DNA of 64,000 nt from Chlorops oryzae (Eukaryota > Arthropoda > Insecta > Diptera > Chloropidae): the NCBI GenBank assembly GCA_020466095.1, contig CM035808.1, positions 50,542,485 through 50,606,484 on the forward strand, given 5' to 3'. Shown piece by piece: positions 1 to 11,216 of this stretch (the stretch's first letter is position 1; each line of letters begins with the position of its first letter). The position numbers were made by a program, and so were the translations under genes. The notes beneath the pieces are model-generated. The model was given only the letters and a program-made list of their open reading frames with translations, had not been told where the DNA came from and searched no databases.

Positions 1-235
1 ATAATTAAACCATATTTAAAATCATCGTCTGTACTCCGGGGGCTGCGGATGTAATATCGGTGTGAAAAATATCGATACTTTAATATATCTTTATGTATGA
101 AAATTCGCATTTTCTAGATCTTTTTTTTCTCTGCTTTTTCAGTTCCAGTATATTCTGCTTATCTAACTTAGCACCTTGAGGGCTCAACGCTGTTAAAGTA
201 AATTGAAAGGAAGTAACGAGCTCACTACTTTGAAG

Positions 236-1945
236 CAGGCCCGTGCGCAGGGGGGGGGTTTTGGGTGTTAAAACCCCCCCCATTGAGAATAAGAATTATA
301 AATATTATATATAAAACGAAAAAGGAAATTTCGCACAATGGGCCAAGCTGATGCAAGAAGAATTGCATGAGCTGTCGCGTACTCGGCAACTCGTGCAAAT
401 ACTTGATATAAAATAATTGGCAAATACTCCAAATAGTTCCCATTTTAATTTTTGTACTTTGATAGAAATTTTTCATGATAGACTATTAGCACCTAGAAAT
501 TTGAAAATTCTCCGGCAGAAATTTCAATTGAGGTAACTGATCCAAATAAGGAAATGCGATCCAAATAAAAACATTCGAAATCAATTCGATTTCAATAGAA
601 ATTTATTTGTCCAGATGAACATCGAAATTGCACAATTTCAGAAAATTTCGGAACAAATCTGACATTTAAAATTGAGTCAATTTAAATTTTGTTCTGAAAT
701 TGATTGCTTAAATACAAATATCGCATGTAGGCAAAAATTTTCGTGTATTGTAAGCAGGGTTGGGCATAATGCATTAAATAATAAATGCAATAAGCATTTC
801 ACTACCATTAACTCTTTAGTGGTAATGAAGAAACGAGTTTCACTATCACTAAACGTATAGTGAAAATTAAATATAGTTTCACTATCACTAAACGTATAGT
901 GAAAATTAAATAAAGTTTCACTATCACTAAACGTTTAGTGAAAATGAAATAAAGTTACACTGTCACGATGCCTTCAGTGCTAGTGAAATGAAATTGCACT
1001 ATCACTAAAGTTTAGTGCTAGTGAAAAAAATACTGGTTTTTGAGGAAGTAAAATACATTACAATTTTGTTTCAATTAATCTTTATTTGCCTTATATAAAA
1101 CCAACATTTCGAATCGCTGAGATTTTGCCTCGAAGACCGATTTCAATTCCAGCGAAAGAAAAGAGCCTTTCTACTGGCGCAGATGAAGGAAGCGGCGTGT
1201 TGTATTTCAAAAATACTTTTTTAACTACAATGATTCAATACTCCTGTCATCATCGGCAAGGTATAAAATTGTTTCAGTCGCCGTTTTTCCACCTTGTAAA
1301 TCATTATGTCGATCTTCAGAAAAACAAGAATTTCGAAAATAATTGTATTAAATAAGGCTAAAAAAGATTAGTTGAAACAAAATTATAATGCATTTTACTT
1401 CCTCAAAAACCAGTCTTTTTTTCACTAGCACTAAACTTTAGTGATAGTGCAATTTCATTTCACTAGCACTGAAGGCATCGTGACAGTGTAACTTTATTTC
1501 ATTTTCACTAAACGTTTAGTGATAGTGAAGCATTATTTAATTTTCACTATACGTTTAGTGATAGTGAAACTCGTTTCTTCATTACCACTAAAGAGTTAAT
1601 GGTAGTGCAATTTAGTGGTAGTTCAAAATGCCCAACCCTGATTGTAAGGCTTGCTTTTAACCGATATTTACTGTATATCTATGTCTAATTGTCGACGTCG
1701 AAAAGGCTCTGCCGCGATCGAGAAATTCACCCTTAGGCAGGTTTAGGAAATTCAACTCTTTCGAGAAATTCACATTTTGGAAGACTTTTTTTCTGTGCCT
1801 CGAAGGGTTTCTTTGTTGCATATAACTCACCAAAACTGAATTGTTATAATAAAGTCATTGAAATCGTTACTCTTGATTTTTAACCAATAGTTTTAATTAA
1901 TAGAAAAAAAAGCCCCCCCTTGGGCAATTCCTGCGCACGGGCCTG
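236..1945. mobile_element. hAT-type element, non-autonomous, 8-bp TSD CTTTGAAG
   Basis: The ends are CAGGCCCGTGCGCAG at the left and its exact inverse at the right. The 8-bp direct repeat CTTTGAAG flanks it at 228-235 and 1946-1953. An 8-bp duplication with CAGG...CCTG ends is typical of the hAT superfamily. Runs of G at the left and C at the right lie just inside the TIRs. No transposase reading frame is visible. A second hAT (755-1640) sits inside it. A stretch at 1674-1790 resembles 50130-50300, so a decayed relative may lie there. Confidence 0.8.
755..1640. mobile_element. hAT-type foldback MITE nested in the outer hAT, TSD ATTGTAAG
   Basis: The TIRs are CAGGGTTGGGCAT and ATGCCCAACCCTG, flanked by exact 8-bp direct repeats ATTGTAAG at 747-754 and 1641-1648. 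Roughly 300 bp at each end form long inverted arms, rich in repeated ACTAAAnnTTTAGTG palindromes (CACTATCACTAAACGT units). The centre (about 1080-1380) is unique and has only a short ORF with no recognised domain. The element is non-autonomous. Confidence 0.82.
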
Positions 1946-2190
1946 CTTTGAAGAAAGGAAATCAGAGTTGAAATTTCGATGACAGGTCGACAGAAATATA
2001 GGAAATGTTTGACTTAAATGCAACCCTGTGAGTCCGATTACTTGTAATAAGCGTATGCGTTCAAGTAGCGAAAGTAAGTCAAAGTACTTATTTGTTTTTA
2101 TACCCAGCGTAAGCAGGGTATATTAGGGTATCTTGTAACAGCCAGAATAACGCTCCGTAGATATAGACATATATATATATATATATATAT

Positions 2191-4809
2191 TAGACTGGTC
2201 CTTATTTTTTTTAAAACTGGGTTTCTTAAAATTGCCAGGCAAATTATATAAGCTTATGGTCCCAAACTACCAAATATGAAGTTTGGTTTCGATCCGATAA
2301 TGTTTGATGGGCGCGGAAGTCACTCAAAGTTTAAAATTCCATTTGTATGAGAAAAAACCTGGGTTGTGTTAGTTTTATCAAAATTTAACACATATAATAT
2401 AATTTCTCTAACCAAATGTGAATGGTATTCCATTGACAATAGATTGGTCTTTCTTTGAAGCTATAACAACATAAAATCGGATTGTATTTGGCACAGCCAG
2501 GACTACTGAAAATCAATTTTTTAGGAAATTCAAAAGATGCTTCGACTTGGAGGTCTTGGATAGCCACAAGAATTAGCAGAAATGTTTTTAATATTCATAT
2601 TTGGAAAATATACAAAATAGCCCTTCGAATGAGCCTTATATGAAGAAAATCGGATTACTCTTTACTTTAGCTTGAACATACTAAACAATTGCTATAGATT
2701 TTTTAGGACAAATTTTTAGGCTCTTAACTTTAGCGGGGTGAGAATTGGTCATGGTCTCAAAAAATTTCAGGCTTCGCATTAGATTCTAAACTTGCAATTC
2801 ATTTCGCAACATTTGATACCAAAATCATGAAATTTGTTTGGCGGTTTCTGCTTATATGGATATGATTAAAATTTCAATATTTTTTTGGTTGTAAAAACAG
2901 CTGAATTTCACTGCTTTAAATGCATCAGACAGGTAAATGGTACAACATTTTTGGGAATTTATGCTTCAAAAGAAGTTGTATTATGTGCAGAAATATATAT
3001 GATATGGTTTTTTTTACTATGATCTTCCACTTTTCCAAAATTTCATGAAAAACTGCGCATTTTAGGGAATTTTGGGGGAATTTTGGAAGATTTTTTTTTC
3101 CTTTTTAGGAAATTTTGAAAATTTTCAAACTTTAAATTTTTTAATTTACAGCCGTTGTAAAGCTAAAATTTGACCACCATTCGCGAAATTCGCAAAAATT
3201 TGATTTTCACTATTTTGAATTGAGTATTTCGCAGCTAAACAAAATGTCCTCTAAGGGTTAAAATTTGGTCAAGACCACCATCCGCGAAATTCGCGAAAAT
3301 TTGATTTTCACTATTTTGAAATGAGTATTTCGCAATTAAACAAAATGTCCTCTAACGATTAAAATTTGACCATAACCACCATTCGCAAAAAATTTTTACT
3401 TAAATATAATTGCGAGTTTGTGAAGCTAAATCGAAGCACAGATAATGTGTAGCTAGAACAACGAAAAGGGCAGGAATTTTTGTTAAGGTAATGTTTCAAC
3501 ATATTTAAGGCTGAGGAAAAGGTATGTGTGCAATCGGCTTAGCCGATGTAAACTTCTTTACTTTTTATGCAACATTCACGTAGTAAATGACGTTGCAGAA
3601 AGAGGCATTAAATTCGTGGGAGATTTCAACAAAATGTTAACTCAAGATGAGGATGAACTGCAACTTATACTTCAATTGGTGGAGGCGTATCGTAAGAAAT
3701 ACCCCTCATTCAACAAAAGTACGCTTATCAATTGTGTACGCTTACCAAATGTTTTAAACACTAAAACTGAATTTTACTTTCTTCAAATAAATATTCTTCA
3801 AATAATTAAATAAACCTTCCGAAAATATAATTTCTGCTTTAAATTTAGCTTTACAACGGCTGTAAATTAAAAAATTTAAAGTTTGAAAATTTTCAAAATT
3901 TCCTAAAAAGGAAAAAAAAATCTTCCAAAATTCCCCCAAAATTCCCTAAAATGCGCAGTTTTTCATGAAATTTTGGAAAAGTGGAAGATCATAGTAAAAA
4001 AAACCATATCATATATATTTCTGCACATAATACCACTTCTTTTGAAGCATAAATTCCCAAAAATGTTGTACCATTTACCTGTCTGATGCATTTAAAGCAG
4101 TGAAATTCAGCTGTTTTTACAACCAAAAAAATATTGAAATTTTAATCATATCCATATAAGCAGAAACCGCCAAACAAATTTCATGATTTTGGTATCAAAT
4201 GTTGCGAAATGAATTGCAAGTTTAGAATCTAATGCGAAGCCTGAAATTTTTTGAGACCATGACCAATTCTCACCCCGCTAAAGTTAAGAGCCTAAAATTT
4301 TGTCCTAAAAAATCTATAGCAATTGTTTAGTATGTTCAAGCTAAAGTAAAGAGTAATCCGATTTTCTTCATATAAGGCTCATTCGAAGGGCTATTTTGTA
4401 TATTTTCCAAATATGAATATTAAAAACATTTCTGCTAATTCTTGTGGCTATCCAAGACCTCCAAGTCGAAGCATCTTTTGAATTTCCTAAAAAATTGACT
4501 TTCAGTAGTCCTGGCTGTGCCAAATACAATCCGATTTTATGTTGTTATAGCTTCAAAGAAAGACCAATCTATTGTCAATGGAATACCATTCACATTTGGT
4601 TAGAGAAATTATATTATATGTGTTAAATTTTGATAAAACTAACACAACCCAAGTTTTTTCTCATACAAATGGAATTTTAAACTTTGAGTGACTTCCGCGC
4701 CCATCAAACATTATCGGATCGAAACCAAACTTCATATTTGGTAGTTTGGGACCATAAGCTTATATAATTTGCTGAGAAATAAAAAAATTAAAAAATAAGG
4801 ACCAGTCTA
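2191..4809. repeat. Giant inverted repeat (foldback) with arms of about 975 bp
   Basis: Arm 1 (2191-3167) and arm 2 (3838-4809) are near-identical reverse complements. For example, the 60-codon minus frame at 2385-2567 reappears on the plus strand at 4444-4626 with one residue changed. The loop of about 670 bp (3168-3837) holds the terminal part of the repeat family seen at 7991-9480, plus a protein-coding scrap (3571-3740). If transcribed within the tweety intron, the RNA could form a very long hairpin. No TSD is clear because both outer edges lie in TATA repeats. Confidence 0.85.
3571..3740 (+). pseudogene. Scrap of a TE-associated protein (C-terminal piece) in the foldback loop
   Basis: The plus frame through this stretch reads VNDVAERGIKFVGDFN, then LILQLVEAYRKKYPS. 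I recall this 'ND.AER...DFN......Q...Q.V...RK..P' pattern from the C-terminal part of uncharacterised transposon-associated proteins that recur in arthropod genomes. The assignment is from memory of the pattern and has not been searched. There is no upstream catalytic part, and the frame upstream runs into non-coding repeat, so this is a fragment. It sits in the loop of the foldback. Confidence 0.4.
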
Positions 4810-6760
4810 ATATATATTCTTGATCAGGATCAAAAATTGAATCGATTTAGACATGTCCGTCTGTCCGTGTCCGGATCTCCTCTGAAACGGCTGGACCAAT
4901 CAAAACGAAATGTGGCATACAGGTATATCGGGGTCCGAGTATGATCCTAACTAAAAATGAAAGACATCCGCTCACTGCCACGCCCACAAATGAATTTAAT
5001 GTGTTTTCAGTAAAATGCTTGTAACTTGTAACCACTCAACACATTTCATTGATATTTGGTGTACTGGTAAACTACGAAAAGGGACATATCCTGGGAAAAA
5101 ATGGACGCCGTCCTTTTCGAGCCACGCCCACAAATAAGGGTTTATCGTAACTTATGAAGTAAAAGGCGTAGAAGCTTCAAATTCGCAACATAGGTTGACC
5201 AAGGTGAACGATAGGTGCAGGAAAAAAAGTTATGTAGCCCGCCCAATGCCACGCCCACAAATGGAGATTTTTCGTACCATAGTGCGCCAATAATGTCGGG
5301 ACGCTGGGTATTTCAAAGTCGCGCTTGGCCGACTTTAGCTTTCTTACTTGGTTCCACATGTGTTTGGTATTGGAAATTTACTTGCAGCTTTAGAGCGTAG
5401 AGCCCTTTAGCGCCCATGTAAGTTACATACCTGCACAAAAATATTCTACGGCAGCATTTTTGTCTGTATTTGTATGAAAATTTATCTTTTAGCTGCATTC
5501 AACTTAGGTGCACATTCGCTTTAACAGTATCCTGTTTTTAGTTTTTGAAATAAATTTCATATTAAAATGTTCTTTTAACAGCCCTGTTGAAAATTTATCT
5601 TTTGAATTTCAAACGCTTTCCTATCGACCTAAAATGCCTTAGCTTTATTAGAATTTTTCAAAAATGTTGATACAAAATTAATAAACCTGGTTTAAGCTCT
5701 CATAGCGACTATCATTTGAAAGTTTAAACCATCAAAAAGTTTAAGCTAGGTTGAAGACGATAAACCTCAATTTTTTTTTTTCATTTCATTTTACTGCATT
5801 TTTTTATTTCTAGTCAGTTATAAAAGAATTTTCCTTTTATTACAAAATTTAAATATGTTTTTTGTTAATAAAATTAATGTTTGGACGGCGTTCTTTTAAG
5901 AATTCAAGTGTTGTTAAAGACATTCTGATATGTTACTCAAAAATACAGCAAAAATTTTCGGGTAGGTGCGTTTTTCGCGTAAGTGCATAAAATTGTCTGG
6001 AAAATAATAGAATGCAGCTTAGCAGAATATACTGTATCGCATTTTCGCTTGTGAAAAACAGTTGAAAACAACAAACAGCCGTCTTGTATACATATATTTT
6101 TTGATTAATAAAAACAATTGAGTTTTGCGAAAAACCTTGCTGCGAATTATATTTACTAACATTTATAAATACCATAATGAACTTCGTTCTTATCTGGTGT
6201 CCTATGACACAACTCAACTTGTTTTAAATTCATAACACGCGAACGGTTTACCGAAACTCAACGTTCATTACATCAACATTTTCGTAAATTAATTTACTTT
6301 TCCATAAAAATATTATATTTGTATAAAAAATTAATTTTTCCTAGAAAAAAATCCGTTGTTTCTTTTTAATTAAAAATTTAAAAAACTTCTCCGCCTGTAG
6401 AATTTTTTTTTTTTGCAAAATTTCTTCAATTTTACAATCATTTAGAAAAATTTCGGTGAAAAAAAAATCGGGATTCTCCAGTACACCGAAAAAATTTTGC
6501 ATCGTTGTTTCTACGATAGGAAGACGTAGAAAAATATAATAGAATCTACGTAAAATACAATAAGTTTTACTGTAAATCCAATAGTTTCTACTGTGGAAGA
6601 ATTATGTCCAACATAGATTTTACGATTAAAATATCATAGAATCTACGATGGAAATGTTATAGAATCTACGTAAAATACAATAATTTCTACTGTCAATCGT
6701 ATAGTTTCTACTGTTTTCCACTTATATTGATATAATAAAACTAGCAAGCTCTAATCATAT

Positions 6761-6833
6761 CACGCGATGGCGTAGTTGAAGTGTGCTAGATTTGTAATCT
6801 GTAAGGTCCGAGTTCGAACCCTGTCACAGGCCA
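6761..6833 (+). other. tRNA-like sequence inside a transposon (not a functional tRNA)
   Basis: An A-box-like TGGCGTAGTTGAAG and a B-box GAGTTCGAACCC lie 36 bp apart. Between them, TTTGTAA could be a seven-base anticodon loop (TGT, Thr-like) flanked by AGA/TCT pairing. The 5' acceptor arm does not pair with the 3' CAGGCCA end. It therefore looks tRNA-derived and is repeated with its host element at 63930-64000. A functional tRNA is unlikely. Confidence 0.5.
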
Positions 6834-7044
6834 AAGAAATTGGTGGAAAAATCGAGAATAAAACAGGCAAGTAAATTTCATGGAAAAAATACGGGGAACA
6901 GAGTGTAAGTTGCCAACCAATAAATAGTTGCTTTCATCGCGCCTTTTTTATTTTAAGCCTAAAAAGGTAAAATTTAAATTGGTAAAATTTTTTGTCTCTC
7001 AGTTTTTTAAATAATATCAATGTTGAATTATCTACTTTTCACAA

Positions 7045-7085
7045 AAAAAAAAACCCTCGCTGGAGCAGAGATCGAACACCCGCCG
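7045..7085 (-). other. B-box-like tRNA 3' half followed by a T run
   Basis: Read on the minus strand this is GGGTGTTCGATCTCTG, then GCGAGGG and a run of about 12 T, which could terminate RNA polymerase III. No matching A box is evident upstream on that strand. It is repeated in the second copy near 63690-63740. Confidence 0.35.
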
Positions 7086-7577
7086 ACAAGAAATCATATC
7101 AAAATTAAGAAGTTATAGAAATGTACTTCAAGATTTGAAACCGTAGATTCTATGATATAATATCGTAGTTCCTATGATTAGATATCGTAGTTACTATGAA
7201 ATAACATCATAGTTCCTAAGATGGAATATGATAGCTCCCACGGTGGAATATCGATAAATCTACGTTATATATCGTTGAAATCAATGACATTCCTCATCGT
7301 AGAAACTACTGCAAAGCTGTCGTAGAATCTATGATATCTTGCAATTGGACCTATATCAATTGCGGATATAATAGATACTACGTCGTATATCATAGATTAT
7401 ACGACGGATTTTTTTGAGTGTAGGTCAAAAGTTATGCATACCTACTGACTGCTTGATGTTTTTGTTGCCCTGAATGATATTCTGGCAATTACATGGAGGC
7501 GTATTGTTAATCTGACAATTTAAGAGACCAAACTTTTCTTTCGTTTCTTTTTATAATTAGATGTAACAAAAACAATC

Positions 7578-7948
7578 TACACTCAAAAAAATCCCTAGTA
7601 AAAACTACGATATTCGACGTAGAATCAAAGATTTTTGCATTTGAAATAGGTCCAAAAGCAAGAAATCTTAGAATCAAAGACTTTCTCATCATTGATTTCA
7701 AAGACGAATTATTGTAGAAACAACGATAGTTTTCGTTAAAAACAAAGATGCTCGCAATTGATTTCGAAGACGAAATCGTTGATTTCATTATAGTTGTATT
7801 TGATTTAATGAAAGTTTATCATAGAAGCAACGATATGTTACTTTAAAAACTAAGACGTTACTACGTGGAAACAAAGACAACTTGTCTTCATTTTTAAAAT
7901 GATTTTCTTCGTTTATGAGGCGTTTTTTACTAGTGATTTTTGTTTTTG
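7578..7948. mobile_element. Short MITE related to the TACACTCAAAAAAAT family
   Basis: The left end is CTACACTCAAAAAAATCC followed by CTAGTAAAAACTACGA. The right end reads TTTTTTACTAGTGATTTTTG, an imperfect inverse of the left. The interior has AAAGA-rich diverged repeats of the GTAGAATCAAAGA type. The right boundary is approximate. Confidence 0.4.
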
Positions 7949-7990
7949 AAAGCAATATACTTACTTTTAAGTTCTCAACCGTAATTTAAA

Positions 7991-9480
7991 ACAAGAAAAG
8001 AAGTTTACATCGGCCAAGCCGATTGCACACATACCTTTTCCTCAGCCTAAAATATGTTAAAACATTACCTTAACGAAAATTCCTGCCGTTTTCGTTGTTC
8101 TAGCTTGGATATCTATTTATACCTTATCTGTACCTCGATTTAGCTTCTAAAACTCGAGATTATTATTAAGCACAAAATTTTCGCGAATGGTGGTCATGGT
8201 CAAATTTTAACCGTTAGAGGACATTATGTCTAGCTGCGAAATACTCAATTCAAAATAGTGAAAATCCAATTTTCGCGAATTTCGCGAATGGTGGTCATGG
8301 TCAAATTTTAACCTTAAGTGACGACTTTATTTGGCGGCAAAATACACAATCGGAAGAAGCAAAAAAAAATCTTTTTGGTATACAGATATGAGAATAAGAG
8401 AAAGAGTGTTTTTTTCTAATGTGTAGGATGATGACCATAGTTATAGCGATGTCGCAATTTTTTTCAGCGAAAGCTTAAGTCTACCTAGTAGCTATACACA
8501 CACCAAATTTCAATACGCTGGGATGTATAGTAAAAAAGTTATCCAGGAAAAACCTTAAAAATCGTGATTTTTGAAACTTCTGAACCACTTTCCACGACCC
8601 AAGGAGGGACTACGAAAACAATTTTTATGCAGTTTTTCGGACATTTACCTGTTTCAAGTCCATGCCAAATTTCAATATGATATGATACCAAAGGAGTCGC
8701 GATAGATATAGACATATATATATATTCTTGATCAGGGTGACAAGAGGAGTGGATCTAGCCATGTCTGTCTGTCTGCCATGAAAGATATCATATTGAAATT
8801 CGGCATAGACATGAAACAGGTAAATGTCCGAAAAACTGCATAAAAATTGTTTTCGTAGTCCCTCCTTGGGTCGTGGAAAGTGGTTCAGAAGTTTCAAAAA
8901 TCACGATTTTTAAGGTTTTTCCTGGATAACTTTTTTACTATACATCCCAGCGTATTGAAATTTGGTGTGTGTATAGCTACTAGGTAGACTTAAGCTTTCG
9001 CTGAAAAAAAATAGCGACATCGCTATAACTATGGTCATCATCCTACACATTAGAAAAAAACACTCTTTCTCTTATTCTCATATCTGTATACCAAAAAGAT
9101 TTTTTTTTTGCTTCTTCCGATTGTGTATTTTGCCGCCAAATAAAGTCGTCACTTAAGGTTAAAATTTGACCATGACCACCATTCGCGAAATTCGCGAAAA
9201 TTGGATTTTCACTATTTTGAATTGAGTATTTCGCAGCTAGACATAATGTCCTCTAACGGTTAAAATTTGACCATGACCACCATTCGCGAAAATTTTGTGC
9301 TTAATAATAATCTCGAGTTTTAGAAGCTAAATCGAAGTACAGATAAGTTATAAATAGATATCCAAGCTAGAACAACGAAAACGGCAGGAATTTTCGTTAA
9401 GGTAATGTTTTAACATATTTTAGGCTGAGGAAAAGGTATGTGTGCAATCGGCTTGGCCGATGTAAACTTCTTTACTTGTT
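7991..9480. repeat. Second long foldback, arms of about 695 bp, loop of about 100 bp
   Basis: Arm 1 (7991-8685) and arm 2 (8786-9480) are near-perfect reverse complements. They start ACAAG(T/A)AAAGAAGTTTAC and contain the small palindrome ATCGGCCAAGCCGAT. The loop (8686-8785) contains GACATATATATATATTC, GATCAGGGTGA and GCCATGTCTGTCTGTCTGCC, blocks seen in the other hairpin-ended repeats here. The outer 400 bp match the loop of the first foldback (3175-3562). This may be two head-to-head copies of one repeat or a true foldback element. Confidence 0.85.
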
Positions 9481-10030
9481 GTTATTTAAGTTGTGTAAAG
9501 TTATAGGAGGATACTTTAGATCCTTATCACAAAATGTTTTCATTTCATTTGTATCATTTTCGACAATGTATGACGCAAAGTGCTCGTCAAAACGTGTTAT
9601 AAAAAGTTTCGTACATACTATGTTTAAAATGTTTTAAAAAAAAAATTTTTCTTGAATACGGAATGCGATAAAACATGGAGATGCTTTAGTTTCTGACAAA
9701 CAGTCGCTAGATTGCTCCACTTCGTTATTTTGATTATTACTATCTAAATCGATCTCCATTTCGTTTGTTTTGAATTCAGTGGTCAAGTTATGGGAAGCTT
9801 ACGCATGTGTTTGCAAAAAGTATTAAATTTATGAAATATTTGTTTACAATGTACATATGCGCACTTTAAATTCATTTCCTTGGCGTATGTATGGGTATAT
9901 TTTATATGTGACTAGCTGGCACCAAGGCTCGCTCCGCGAGCCTTCGCGCCAGCTTCGTATGACCCGCGCTCGTTTTCTCTCCCGGTACAGGTTGATATTG
10001 GGCAAAAGTAATAAAAGTGGTAAAGTAGTA

Positions 10031-11216
10031 CAGGAGATTTCCGATTTAACGAGCTCAATGTTGCCAGCACTTCTCGTTAAATCGAATTTCTCGTTAAATT
10101 GAGTACCATCATAAAATCAGTTTTTTCTTATTGTAAGAGATTAAAATTATAAATTGGGCTTATAAACAATTTTTTATTTCAAAAGTATTATTATAACCAA
10201 AAAAAAAAACAACATAACAACTCTTCATTTTGGTTCATATTAAACATATATATAGCGTCTATGTAAACAGAGTAAAAAACTTATGAGATCACGTTTTGTT
10301 TAAATTATAAAATACATAGGTAATATGGGGCATTCTTTTATAAACCGAACAAAAAAAGGGGGAAAATTAACCTAGGTCTTTTCAATTGCGCGATATTTTT
10401 TACAGCTTCTAGATATGAAATTATTCAACATGTAGTCCAAAATATTTCTCAGAATGCTTTATTTACGGAAGACCGTTAGTTTAAAGTTTGCTGGAAACCC
10501 GTTTTTTAACAAAAATTCAAAGAAAATTTGATGAATTGAATTGAGAGTTTACTGTCAAAGAGTAATGATGATAAGTAAACAACTGCAGTGTTGCCAGTAG
10601 AAAAATGTATTTTTGCGTTAAAAAAGGGGGAGGGGTTTGAGAAATCTTTTGCTTGATTACATGGCGAGTCTGATTTATACCAGACCTGTAGCAATCCAAC
10701 TTCCCGCGGGGGGAAAAGATATTTCCACAATTTTTTTCCTTTTAATTTTCGCAATTCCTTCCACCTAAGATCAAGAATCGTGGTGGGGCAAAGCCCCTCC
10801 TAGCCCCTAGTTTGGTACGCGACTGATTTCTCCTAACGTATGCTTACGTGGGGGATTAAAGATTGATATCACTGAACAACTGTGCACAATTAAAGCGGTA
10901 AGTCCAACAGCGCCTGCGCTTTTTCGATTGCACGCAGGTCACGCAAAATTGAACATTACTTTTCATACATTGACTGCTTGCGGCAGTTGGCGCAGCACAC
11001 GCGCTTTTAGACTCCTCGCTTAACTATTTCTTGGAATCCTCTTTGTTTCTCTTTATGCTTTTTCACTGATTTCTTATGTTGCTCGCTAAACCGAGTGCAC
11101 ACAAAAATTTTTGTGCCATTTTGCTCGTTATATAAGATACTCAATGGAACGAATTTAAGTGCTCGTTAAATGCGAAACTCGCTAACGCGAATACTCGTTA
11201 AATCGGAAATCTCCTG
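10031..11216. mobile_element. pogo/Tigger-like non-autonomous element, TA target site
   Basis: The TIRs are CAGGAGATTTCCGATTTAAC and its exact inverse, continuing into ACGAG/CTCGT. TA dinucleotides flank both sides (10029-10030 and 11217-11218). CAG...CTG ends with TA duplication and CTCGTTAAAT-type subterminal repeats resemble the pogo/Tigger branch of Tc1/mariner. The interior lacks a transposase frame. Short ORFs at 10506-10754 show no recognised domain. Confidence 0.65.

Larger units (their letters stand above)
2098..5347 (+). repeat. Hairpin-ended interspersed repeat (CCCAGCGTAAGC family), split by a foldback
   Basis: The left part, 2098-2185, begins TACCCAGCGTAAGCAGGGTA. The right part, 4813-5347, carries the GATCAGGATC, GTCCGTCTGTCCGTG and CCACGCCCACAAATG blocks and ends in a decayed hairpin before AGCTTTCTTACTTG. 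Together they match the uninterrupted copy at 57893-58440. The foldback 2191-4809 lies in the TA-rich joint. The palindrome next to an ACAAGTAA-type terminus recalls DINE-1/INE-1-like (Helentron-associated) repeats of flies. That family assignment is inference. Confidence 0.6.
1..5930 (+). repeat. Old interspersed repeat (copy A), fragmented by nested insertions
   Basis: Pieces at about 18-160 and 5405-5930 match, in the same order and orientation, a second copy at about 51054-53230. The shared landmarks are the TGTACTCCGG block, the 'cagttccagtatattctgct' block, the 'cggcagcatttttgtctgta' block and 'tttggacggcgtt' near the end. In copy A the match is interrupted by a hAT (236-1945) and by a hairpin-ended repeat holding a foldback (2098-5347). 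I see no coding potential in it and no clear termini, so its class is unknown. The match itself is read directly from the sequence. Treating it as one old insertion is inference. Confidence 0.5.
6485..7425. mobile_element. TIR element with (CATAGATTCTACGAT)-like subterminal repeats and tRNA-like modules
   Basis: The ends are TACACCGAAAAAATTTTG at the left and ATTTTTTTGAGTGTA at the right, imperfect inverted repeats. Both flanks carry many diverged copies of a CATAGATTCTACGAT-type unit in inverted arrangement. A tRNA-like module on the plus strand (6761-6833) and a B-box-like stretch on the minus strand (7045-7085) point towards each other. A second copy in the opposite orientation fills 63345-64000. 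No transposase is present. Confidence 0.65.

Noticed and set aside
6761..6833. A functional tRNA-Thr gene
   Set aside because: A and B boxes are present but the acceptor stem does not pair, and the segment repeats with its transposon.
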